DNA of 10,175 nucleotides from Woeseiaceae bacterium (GTDB lineage Bacteria; Pseudomonadota; Gammaproteobacteria; Steroidobacterales; Woeseiaceae): NCBI GenBank assembly GCA_013138675.1, contig WTCH01000211.1, positions 1-10,175 on the forward strand, given 5' to 3'. This document shows, piece after piece, positions 1 through 5,798 of the stretch; the first letter of the stretch is position 1, and each line of letters opens with the position of its first letter. Position numbers and translations under genes: made by a program. Under the pieces are notes generated by a model. That model was given only the letters and a program-made list of their open reading frames with translations. It was not told the origin of the DNA and did not search any database.

Positions 1-575
1 TCTTCACTCGCGAATTCGATATAGGCTTCATCAACGACGATAGCGGAGCGATCGGCGCGACGCTCGAGGATTTCCATCAAGACCGAGGTCGGCAGCAGCG
101 TCCCCGTCGGGTTGTTGGGCGAGCAGAGAAAAATCAGTTTTGTCGAGTCATCGCACGCATCCAGTATTTCGTCGGCGGAAATTTTGAATTCTCTATCACC
201 GTGTGTTTTGACTTGTCGCAATTCTGCGCCCTGCACAACGGCATAGTGCTCGTACATCGAGAACGTCGGTCTGGTGGTAAGCAGGTTGTCCTTGCCTGCG
301 CGGCAGAACACTCGTATCAGCAGGTCGATTGCCTCGCTCGTGCCGCGCGTAACCATGAGGTTGTCAGGCATGCAGCCATACCGAGATGAGAGCATCGTGC
401 GCAAGCCCGCCGGACGAATTTCAGGGTAGCGGTTGAGTGGCCGCCGAAAATGATCACCGCTGCTTTTCCAGGGTGCTTCATTGGCATTGAGACGAATCGT
501 GTCGTCGACCTGGATCGCCGCTTCATACGGTTTCAGTGCCTGAATCTCGGCTCTTGCGAGGGAGCTAATGCTCAT
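1..575 (-). CDS. hisC: Histidinol-phosphate aminotransferase, 3' part off the left edge
   Basis: PLP-dependent (fold type I) cytosolic aminotransferase that converts imidazole-acetol phosphate and glutamate to histidinol phosphate and 2-oxoglutarate. The frame is open from ATG at 575 to the window edge: 191 complete codons of an expected 350 or so, with no stop. Family marks seen: LNANEAPW at about residues 29-36, RGTSEAID at 77-84 (the glycine/serine cofactor-phosphate region), CSPNNPTG at 151-158 with the PLP-contacting Asn155, and VDEAYIEF at 181-188 with the Asp182 that pairs with the pyridine nitrogen. The PLP lysine lies beyond the window. The start is fixed by an ATGA overlap with the hisD stop, implying translational coupling. 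It is the third structural gene visible in the his operon. Other class I/II aminotransferases are possible in principle, but these motifs and the position after hisD make HisC nearly certain. Confidence 0.95.
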   Translation of the reverse strand, partial: MSISSLARAEIQALKPYEAAIQVDDTIRLNANEAPWKSSGDHFRRPLNRYPEIRPAGLRTMLSSRYGCMPDNLMVTRGTSEAIDLLIRVFCRAGKDNLLTTRPTFSMYEHYAVVQGAELRQVKTHGDREFKISADEILDACDDSTKLIFLCSPNNPTGTLLPTSVLMEILERRADRSAIVVDEAYIEFASE

Positions 576-1876
576 GTCGACGGCTCCAGCCTGCGGCTGA
601 CGGCTGCCGCATGAGCATCGAGACCTTCGAGCCCGGCCAGCGTGATCACCGCAGCGCTGATATCTGAAAGGCCATCCCGGGACAGTTCCTGCACCGTCAT
701 GAAACGCATGAACTGATCGACACCCAGGCCGCTATACGTATCGGCATAGCCGTAGGTCGGCAGGACGTGGTTCGTGCCGCTGCAGTAGTCGCCCACCGAT
801 TCGGGGGCCCACGGGCCAACAAATACGGAGCCAGCGTTGCGAACGTCTGCGAGAGCCGCTCGCGCATTAGCGATCTGCAGAATCAGGTGCTCGGGTGCGT
901 AGCAATTGCTGAGGGCAATCGCAGACTCGACGGTCTCGACAACGATGACTCTTGAATTGAGCAGTGCATCGCGCACGATATTCTCCCGAGACAAGCTCTG
1001 TAACTGAGCCCGGACCTGTATCTGCACCTCGTCGGCAAGCGTTGCGCTGGTCGTCACCAGGATGACCTGCGAATCGTGTCCGTGTTCTGCCTGTGCGAGC
1101 AGGTCCGCGGCGACAAACTCGGCGCTTGCCTCGCCATCGGCAATGACAAGGACCTCCGACGGCCCGGCGGGCATATCAATTGCCGCACCGCCTCGTTCTG
1201 TGCTGACCAGCGTCTTGGCGCAGGTGACCCACGCGTTCCCAGGCCCGAAAATCTTCTGGACCTTGGGCACCGTTTCACTGCCGTAGGCCATCGCGGCCAC
1301 GGCTTGGGCACCACCGATCTTGAATACATCCTTTCCCCCTGCCAGCGCGGCCGCTGCCAGCACTGCTGGGTCTGCAGTCCCATCGCGACGCGGTGGCGTA
1401 CAGAGCACACGTACCGGGCAGCCGGCGATAGCGGCGGGTACGGACAGCATAATGGCGGCAGACGGTAACGGCGCCGAGCCAGCCGGTACATAGAGGCCGA
1501 CCGAATTCAGTGGCTGGCATACACGCTCGCAGACCACTCCCGGCATCGTCTCTACAACGATATCTTTCGGTACCTGTTGTTCGTGAAAACGACGCACATT
1601 GCCGATGGCAAGCTCAATGGCTGCAAGAGCGGATGGTTCAAGACCGGCAATGGCCGAGTCAATCTCGCTGGTGCTGACTCGCAATGACGACAATTCCACG
1701 CTATCGAACTCTTGCGTAAGTCTGCGTATCGCGGCATCGCCTTCGCGGCGGACCTGGTCGAGTATCGGGATGACCTGCGCACGGATCGCTGCATCATTTT
1801 GCAGGGCAGGGCGCTCGAGCAGCGCGTCCTGAGTTACCCGGTCAAGTTCGTTCCAGATGTTGATCTCGATGCACAT
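572..1876 (-). CDS. hisD: Histidinol dehydrogenase
   Basis: Zinc-dependent cytosolic enzyme that oxidises L-histidinol to L-histidine in two NAD+-dependent steps, the last reactions of the pathway. The protein has 434 residues, the normal length (the E. coli enzyme has 434). Seen in the sequence: GLYVPAGSAPLPS at 127-139, FGPGNAWV at 210-217, the DMPAGPSEVLVIAD block at 234-247, the zinc ligands Gln262 and His265 in AQAEHGHDSQ, Asp363 in ESVGDY and His422 near the C terminus, and the catalytic pair Glu329-His330 in YAPEHL. The ATG at 1876 lies 3 nt after the hisG stop. There is no strong Shine-Dalgarno, so coupling to hisG is likely. The stop overlaps the hisC start (ATGA). Nothing is missing or damaged. 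Confidence 0.98.
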   Translation of the reverse strand: MCIEINIWNELDRVTQDALLERPALQNDAAIRAQVIPILDQVRREGDAAIRRLTQEFDSVELSSLRVSTSEIDSAIAGLEPSALAAIELAIGNVRRFHEQQVPKDIVVETMPGVVCERVCQPLNSVGLYVPAGSAPLPSAAIMLSVPAAIAGCPVRVLCTPPRRDGTADPAVLAAAALAGGKDVFKIGGAQAVAAMAYGSETVPKVQKIFGPGNAWVTCAKTLVSTERGGAAIDMPAGPSEVLVIADGEASAEFVAADLLAQAEHGHDSQVILVTTSATLADEVQIQVRAQLQSLSRENIVRDALLNSRVIVVETVESAIALSNCYAPEHLILQIANARAALADVRNAGSVFVGPWAPESVGDYCSGTNHVLPTYGYADTYSGLGVDQFMRFMTVQELSRDGLSDISAAVITLAGLEGLDAHAAAVSRRLEPST

Positions 1877-1879
1877 GAT

Positions 1880-2782
1880 TCAGGCCAGCATCTTCTCGAC
1901 CGGTAACACAAGTAGTGAACTTGCCCCGGCCGCCTTGAGGTTCTCGAGTGTTTCCCAGAACACGTTCTCACGACATACGGCATGCACCGCCACCTTGTCG
2001 CCCGCACCGTCCAGGGGGATAACCGTTGGCGCCTCCGACCCGGGCAGTAGATCCCGTATCTGCGGCAGCGCATCTCGCGGGGCGTGCAACATGATGTATT
2101 TGCTTTCACGCACCTGGAGGACGCCATCGAGGCGCTGCAACATGCGGTCGACGAGAGCCTGCTTTTCATCACTGAGGATCGCTTCGGTCTGGATCACCAC
2201 CGCTTCGCTCTCAAGCAGGGTCTCGACTTCGGTCAGGCCATTGGCAGCCAGCGTACTCCCGGTCGAAACCAGGTCACAGATGTAGTCTGCTCTGCCGAGT
2301 TTTGGCGCGATTTCGACAGCACCGGAGAAATAGACAGGCTCGGCATCAATGTTGTTCCTAGTGAGATAATCCTTTAAGAGATTGACGTAACTTGTTGCAA
2401 TCTTTCGATTCTTTAAGGATGTCTTGTCGGAATACTCGGTACCGTCCGGTGCCGCCAATGCTAGCCGGCAGTGGCCGAAATCAAGCTCGAACACCTGCTT
2501 AAATCGGGGTTCGCGTCCGTCATCAAGCAACTCCAGGCGTTTCTCCTCGACCACATTGAGGCCAACGATGCCGAGATCACAGACGTCGTCACTCACGAGT
2601 CCTGGTATATCGTCGTCGCGGACCAGTAACAGGTCGATCGGCATGTTTTCTCCGTACAGGAACAGCTGGTCCTTGCTCCGCGTCAGCTTCAGGCCGCAGC
2701 GCCGGAGCAGATCGATGGAATGGTCGGTCAAACGACCTGTTTTCTGCACCGCAATTTGAATGCGCTGCTCAGGGGTATCCAT
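1880..2782 (-). CDS. hisG: ATP phosphoribosyltransferase, long form
   Basis: Catalyses the first committed step of histidine synthesis, ATP + PRPP to phosphoribosyl-ATP, and is normally feedback-inhibited by histidine. At 300 residues it is the long, HisZ-independent form: two catalytic lobes (about 1-220) and a C-terminal ACT-like regulatory domain (about 225-300, opening with VRESKYIMLHAP and ending VLPVEKML). Seen: AVQKTGRL at 11-18, ENMPIDLLLVRDDDIPGLV at 45-63, and the PRPP-binding loop CDLVSTGSTL at 169-178. Close residue-for-residue resemblance to E. coli HisG throughout. ATG at 2782 is preceded by AGGA that overlaps the TAA of the upstream regulator gene, so the two are very probably co-transcribed and coupled. 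The presence of the regulatory domain predicts that no hisZ is needed. Confidence 0.98.
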   Translation of the reverse strand: MDTPEQRIQIAVQKTGRLTDHSIDLLRRCGLKLTRSKDQLFLYGENMPIDLLLVRDDDIPGLVSDDVCDLGIVGLNVVEEKRLELLDDGREPRFKQVFELDFGHCRLALAAPDGTEYSDKTSLKNRKIATSYVNLLKDYLTRNNIDAEPVYFSGAVEIAPKLGRADYICDLVSTGSTLAANGLTEVETLLESEAVVIQTEAILSDEKQALVDRMLQRLDGVLQVRESKYIMLHAPRDALPQIRDLLPGSEAPTVIPLDGAGDKVAVHAVCRENVFWETLENLKAAGASSLLVLPVEKMLA

Positions 2783-2791
2783 GGAATTTCC

Positions 2792-3118
2792 TTAGTGAGA
2801 CGTGGGATTGTCGCTTGCGCTGACGCGGTCAATAGCGGTGCGATAACCGCCATAGCCATCGGTCAGAAACCGGGCAACGCGTCCGATGGTGGTGACGCTG
2901 ACGCCAGTCAGGTCCTGGATCTTACGGTAGGTGAGGCCTTGCTCGAGCAATTCGACCACCTGCCAGCGGTCAACCAATGCCTGGAGTTCGGCCGGAGTGC
3001 ACAGGTCTCGAAGGAAATTACGGCATTCGTGGGCAGAGGTGAGGCTGACCAATGCGGCACACAGGGCGTCTTCCGCGGCGGCCTGCTGGCCGAGGGTATT
3101 CTCGCGATTTGGTTTCAT
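2792..3118 (-). CDS. TrpR-family (YerC/YecD-like) regulator of the his operon
   Basis: A small all-helical DNA-binding protein of 108 residues related to the TrpR repressor and closest in my memory to B. subtilis YerC. Seen: HECRNFLRDLCTPAELQAL at 30-48, then RWQVVELLEQGLTYRKI and the helix-turn-helix at about 62-85, with TGVSVTTIGRV as turn and recognition helix. It is the first gene of the his operon, 9 nt before hisG, and a TrpR-like operator lies just upstream. The natural inference is an autogenous repressor of histidine synthesis with histidine, not tryptophan, as co-repressor. I recall such regulators being called HisR but cannot verify this. The start at ATG 3118 is preferred. An upstream TTG at 3151 would put the start against the operator and has no Shine-Dalgarno. 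The site before 3118 is itself weak (GAG 9 nt upstream). Confidence 0.88.
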   Translation of the reverse strand: MKPNRENTLGQQAAAEDALCAALVSLTSAHECRNFLRDLCTPAELQALVDRWQVVELLEQGLTYRKIQDLTGVSVTTIGRVARFLTDGYGGYRTAIDRVSASDNPTSH

Positions 3119-3151
3119 GGGCTTGGCTCGTGCGATGCGGTGATGTATCAA

Positions 3152-3179
3152 TGTATTAGTACGCTATTACATTAATACA
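3152..3179 (-). promoter_or_regulatory. TrpR-like operator and probable promoter of the his operon
   Basis: The 18 bases at 3153-3170, GTATTAGTACGCTATTAC, form an imperfect palindrome with 7-bp arms. They match the E. coli TrpR operator core GTACTAGTTAACTAGTAC at 13 of 18 positions with identical spacing. A third arm, TTAATAC, follows at 3172-3178, and TGTATTA/TAATACA (3152-3158 and 3173-3179) form an outer perfect repeat. The site lies 34 bp upstream of the regulator ATG. Read on the minus strand, weak promoter-like hexamers (TTGTAT, 16 nt, TAATAC) fall inside the same stretch, so bound repressor would block polymerase. The repeat is seen directly. Binding by the neighbouring protein is inference, and the exact promoter is uncertain. 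Confidence 0.6.
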
Positions 3180-3194
3180 AGATGCGCAAGCCCT

Positions 3195-3244
3195 GAATTC
3201 GCGAAATCGTCAAAAAGACTGAAACCCGCGTGGTTATTGGTTTC
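3195..3244. repeat. Two short inverted repeats in the divergent intergenic region
   Basis: The stretch between the his operator and the met promoter holds no gene. It does contain GAATTCGCGAAATC at 3195-3208, a palindrome with one mismatched pair (12 of 14 bases symmetrical), and GAAACC at 3221-3226 paired with GGTTTC at 3239-3244 across 12 bases. Either could be a transcription-factor site for the divergent promoters. Both are short enough to be chance, and I recognise neither as a known operator. Confidence 0.3.
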
Positions 3245-3274
3245 CGATGACACTAAATAAATGCGACACCTGTC

Positions 3275-3304
3275 TTGACCGCACGACCATCCTGCCCATA
3301 CACT
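3275..3304 (+). promoter_or_regulatory. Sigma70-type promoter of the metB leader
   Basis: A -35 hexamer TTGACC (5 of 6 to consensus) at 3275-3280 and a -10 hexamer TACACT (4 of 6) at 3299-3304 are separated by 18 bases. The predicted start of transcription, about 7 nt further on, falls near 3311. That is immediately before the first base of riboswitch stem P1 at 3313, where a riboswitch leader should begin. The agreement between the two independent predictions is the main support. Confidence 0.65.
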
Positions 3305-3312
3305 TCGTGAAA

Positions 3313-3432
3313 CTCATCGAGACCGGCAGAGGGATAGGCCCAATGAAGCCGGGGCAACCAGCAGAACTAACCATTCTGAAAAGGTGCCAACTCCTACGGT
3401 GATGTGTCTTTTGACGCACACCGACAGATGAG
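3313..3432 (+). promoter_or_regulatory. SAM-I (S-box) riboswitch aptamer upstream of metB
   Basis: An S-adenosylmethionine-binding RNA, class SAM-I (Rfam family RF00162). All parts are visible in order. P1 is CTCATC (3313-3318) with GATGAG (3427-3432). P2 is CCGGC (3323-3327) with GCCGG (3348-3352), enclosing the conserved kink-turn and pseudoknot segments AGAGGGATAGGCCCAATGAA. Next come GGGGCAACC and P3, CAGAA (3362-3366) with TTCTG (3374-3378). The conserved AAAGGTGCCAACTCCTACGG follows. P4 is CGGTG (3397-3401) with CACCG (3419-3423), extended by TGTGTC/GACGCA with one G-U pair. The metB gene 110 nt downstream is a classic SAM-I target. By the known behaviour of the class, SAM binding stabilises P1 and turns expression off. 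Confidence 0.93.
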
Positions 3433-3502
3433 AGTCGCAGCAACACCAGATTGTTTTATCTGGTGCAGGGCACGACTCCCACCCTTACGGGCTCCGTAGG
3501 GT
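3432..3502 (+). promoter_or_regulatory. Probable riboswitch expression platform: two hairpins, no U-tract
   Basis: Hairpin A: GAGTCG (3432-3437) pairs with CGACTC (3473-3478) around an inner stem CACCAGAT (3444-3451) / ATCTGGTG (3458-3465). It shares base 3432 with P1. Hairpin B: ACCCT-ACGG (3481-3490, one bulged T) pairs with CCGTAGGGT (3494-3502) over a 3-nt loop. Neither is followed by a run of T, so neither is a typical intrinsic terminator. The loop and arm of hairpin B contain GGCTCC (3490-3495), which could instead pair with GGAG-A-CC at 3532-3538 and so mask the metB ribosome site. This points to translational or Rho-dependent control, but the switching partners are not resolved by inspection. 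Confidence 0.5.
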
Positions 3503-3530
3503 TCCGATGAGTTTGATTGATATTGGAATC

Positions 3531-3535
3531 AGGAG
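3531..3535 (+). promoter_or_regulatory. Shine-Dalgarno site fixing the metB start
   Basis: AGGAG is placed 7 nt before the ATG at 3543. An earlier in-frame ATG at 3507 has no comparable site and would add 12 residues not found at the start of E. coli MetB, so 3543 is preferred. Confidence 0.85.
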
Positions 3536-3542
3536 ACCGGAA

Positions 3543-4745
3543 ATGACATCCAGAGCAACTACGGCAACTCAAGCTGTGCGCGCCGCTATTGAGTCGGACT
3601 CGCAGCACGGAGCTGTTGTTCCGCCATTGCACCTCTCCTCGAACTTCACGTTCGCAGGATTCGGTGAGAAGCGTCAGTACGATTACACGCGCTCAGGCAA
3701 TCCGACACGCGACGCGCTTGCAGAAGCGCTGTCGTCGCTGGAAGGGGGAGCTGGCGCAGTTGTGACGTCGTCCGGTATGGCTGCGCTTACCCTGTTGTGT
3801 CAATTGTTGGAGCCGGGCGACATCCTTGTGGCACCGCATGATTGTTATGGCGGCACCTACAGGCTCTTCGAGAACCTGGCAGCCAAAGGACACTTTGAGG
3901 TCATTTTTGTCGACCAGACCCGACCGGCAGCCTTGCGGTCTGCCTGCAAAAGCAAGCCGAAGCTCATCCTGACGGAGACGCCGTCGAATCCGCTGTTGCG
4001 AATTGTGGATATTGCCGAAATATCGAAGCTCGCGAAGCAGTGCGGTGCGCTGCTCGCCGTCGACAACACGTTCCTTTCGCCGGCCTTGCAACAACCGTTG
4101 TCGCTGGGCGCCGATCTCGTGATTCATTCAACGACCAAGTATCTCAACGGCCACAGCGATGTAGTTGGCGGCAGCATCGTTGCGGCGACCGATGAACTTG
4201 CGGAGAAACTGGCCTGGTGGGGCAACTGTCTCGGAATTACCGGAGCGCCTTTCGACAGCTACCTGACCCTGCGCGGTGTTCGCACCTTGTTCGCCAGGAT
4301 GCGTCAGCACGAGGAGAGCGCAAACCTCTTGGCCAATGTCCTCGATGAACACCCTGGCGTGGATACCGTCTATTACCCGGGCTTGCGGTCTCATCCGGGG
4401 CACAATATTGCCGCAAGACAGCAAAGTGGCTTCGGCGGCATGGTTAGCTTTGATATCAGGGGTGGAGAGGCTGCTGTTGAGGCGTTCGTTAACAGTCTGC
4501 AGTATTTCTCACTTGCCGAATCGTTGGGTGGCGTCGAAAGTCTCGTGTGCCACCCGGCGACGATGACGCATGCTCCGGTCAGCGCAGAGGCACTGGCCAA
4601 TGCAGGCATTGGGCAAAGCCTGATTCGCATTTCTGTTGGGTTGGAGAGTACTGAGGATCTCGTTGCGGATGTGCTTGAAGCGCTGGAGGCTGCGAGACAT
4701 GCAACGACGTTTGCGCCGGTTGCCGCAGTAGGTGCCTTAGCCTAA
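3543..4745 (+). CDS. metB: Cystathionine gamma-synthase
   Basis: PLP-dependent cytosolic enzyme of the Cys/Met metabolism family. It joins cysteine to an O-acyl-homoserine (succinyl in E. coli, possibly acetyl here) to give cystathionine, the first transsulfuration step of methionine synthesis. The protein has 400 residues (E. coli MetB 386; the excess is a short C-terminal tail). Seen: VVPPLHLSSNFTF at 25-37, YDYTRSGNPTRDAL at 46-59 with the phosphate-binding Tyr48 and Arg50, TSSGMAAL at 75-82, APHDCYGGTYRLF at 97-109, VDNTFLSPALQQPL with Asp174, the PLP lysine Lys199 in HSTTKYLNGHSDVVGG, and SLGGVESLVCHPATMTHA. The HDCYGGTYRLF and AWWGN segments resemble MetB more than MetC or MetZ. Control is by the SAM-I riboswitch upstream. 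No other met gene is adjacent. The last 9 bp overlap the convergent leuB end. Confidence 0.93.
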   Translation: MTSRATTATQAVRAAIESDSQHGAVVPPLHLSSNFTFAGFGEKRQYDYTRSGNPTRDALAEALSSLEGGAGAVVTSSGMAALTLLCQLLEPGDILVAPHDCYGGTYRLFENLAAKGHFEVIFVDQTRPAALRSACKSKPKLILTETPSNPLLRIVDIAEISKLAKQCGALLAVDNTFLSPALQQPLSLGADLVIHSTTKYLNGHSDVVGGSIVAATDELAEKLAWWGNCLGITGAPFDSYLTLRGVRTLFARMRQHEESANLLANVLDEHPGVDTVYYPGLRSHPGHNIAARQQSGFGGMVSFDIRGGEAAVEAFVNSLQYFSLAESLGGVESLVCHPATMTHAPVSAEALANAGIGQSLIRISVGLESTEDLVADVLEALEAARHATTFAPVAAVGALA

Positions 4746-5798
4746 TGCTGCAATAATCTTGTCGGTCATTGCGGTCGTCGACACTGGCGTTTCGCCGTGG
4801 GCTGCGATGTCCGATGTCCGTGCCCCGTCTGCAATCGCAGTGTGTATTGCGGCCTCGACCGAGTCGGCTTCCTCGCTGAGCCCCAGGCTGTGTCGCAAAA
4901 GCATGGCGGCGCTGCCAATAGCGCCACAGGGATTCGCGACATCCAGGCCGGCGATATCCGGAGCCGAGCCGTGGATCGGCTCGAAGAGACCGCGCGTCGA
5001 GTCTCCGAGCGATGCGGACGGCAACATGCCCAGGGAACCGGCCAGCATTGACGCTTCGTCGGTCAGAATGTCGCCGAACATGTTCTCGGTAACGATGACA
5101 TCGAAGTCGCTCGGCCGGCTGAGTAAATGCATGGCGGCCGCATCAACAAGTAACGTTTCCACCGCGATGTCGGGAAACTCGCGCTGCATCGTCTTATCGG
5201 TTACATCCCGCCATAGTCGTGATGTCTCGAGGACATTCGCCTTGTCGACGGAACAGAGCTTGTTGCGTCGCTCGCCAGCAAGTCTTGCCGCAACACGCAC
5301 GATCCGTTCAACTTCGTGTGTGTGATACGTGCACAGATCGGAAGCAACAGTCTCGCTGCGTGTTTTCTTGCCGAAGTAGATCCCACCAGTGAGTTCCCGG
5401 ACAACCACCAGGTCGACACCGGTCAGGTACTCGGCTTTCAATGGTGACGCGGGTATCAGTTCCTCCATTACCTGAACAGGGCGAAGGTTGGCATAAACGC
5501 CAAGCACTGAACGCAATTCGAGCAGGCCTTTCTCGGGTCTCACCATGGCATGTGGATCCGACCATTTAGGCCCGCCAACAGCACCGAGGAACACGGCCGA
5601 GCTTTCTATACAGCTCGCTACGGTGTCAGCCGGCAGCGGGTTCTGCGTCCTGTCAATTGCTGCGCCGCCGATGAGGCGTACTTCGAAGTTGAACGAGTGC
5701 CCATGGATGTCAGCAACACGCTTGAGCACCTTGTGTGCTGCGGCGGTAACTTCGGGACCGATGCCGTCACCAGGCAATAATGTAATCAGGGCGTCCAG
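4737..5798 (-). CDS. leuB: 3-Isopropylmalate dehydrogenase, probable CTG start
   Basis: Oxidatively decarboxylates 3-isopropylmalate with NAD+ to the 2-keto acid that is transaminated to leucine. With a start at 5798 the protein has 353 residues, a normal length. Seen: LLPGDGIGPEV near the N terminus, GAVGGPKW, the substrate arginines in LLELRSVLGVYANLRP (Arg96, Arg106) and VVVRELTGGIYFG (Arg134, Tyr141), the catalytic Lys186 in SVDKANVLE, and metal aspartates Asp219, Asp243 and Asp247 in VDAAAM and MFGDILTDE. These positions sit 1-2 residues from those I recall for the Thermus enzyme. No ATG, GTG or TTG lies where the start must be. CTG at 5798 or CTG at 5789 (which overlaps the leuD TGA as CTGA, giving 350 residues) are the candidates. 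An ATG at 5879 would add 27 unrelated residues inside leuD. Function is certain, start is not. Confidence 0.93.
   Translation of the reverse strand: MDALITLLPGDGIGPEVTAAAHKVLKRVADIHGHSFNFEVRLIGGAAIDRTQNPLPADTVASCIESSAVFLGAVGGPKWSDPHAMVRPEKGLLELRSVLGVYANLRPVQVMEELIPASPLKAEYLTGVDLVVVRELTGGIYFGKKTRSETVASDLCTYHTHEVERIVRVAARLAGERRNKLCSVDKANVLETSRLWRDVTDKTMQREFPDIAVETLLVDAAAMHLLSRPSDFDVIVTENMFGDILTDEASMLAGSLGMLPSASLGDSTRGLFEPIHGSAPDIAGLDVANPCGAIGSAAMLLRHSLGLSEEADSVEAAIHTAIADGARTSDIAAHGETPVSTTAMTDKIIAALG

Noticed and set aside
2720..3175. Plus-strand open frame of 151 codons over the regulator gene
   Set aside because: Antisense to hisG and the TrpR-like gene, which both have clear homology on the other strand.
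3234..3446. Minus-strand open frame of 70 codons across the riboswitch
   Set aside because: It is the complement of the SAM-I aptamer, whose conserved RNA structure explains the sequence; there is no ribosome site or family resemblance.
3444..3465. Perfect 8-bp hairpin as an intrinsic terminator of the riboswitch leader
   Set aside because: The stem is strong but is followed by CAGGGCACGA instead of a T-run, and metB needs read-through. It is better seen as the inner part of a longer leader structure.
4759..5325. Open frame of 188 codons on the plus strand
   Set aside because: Antisense to leuB and rich in serine, arginine and alanine, as expected from reading a coding strand backwards. No start signal or family motif.
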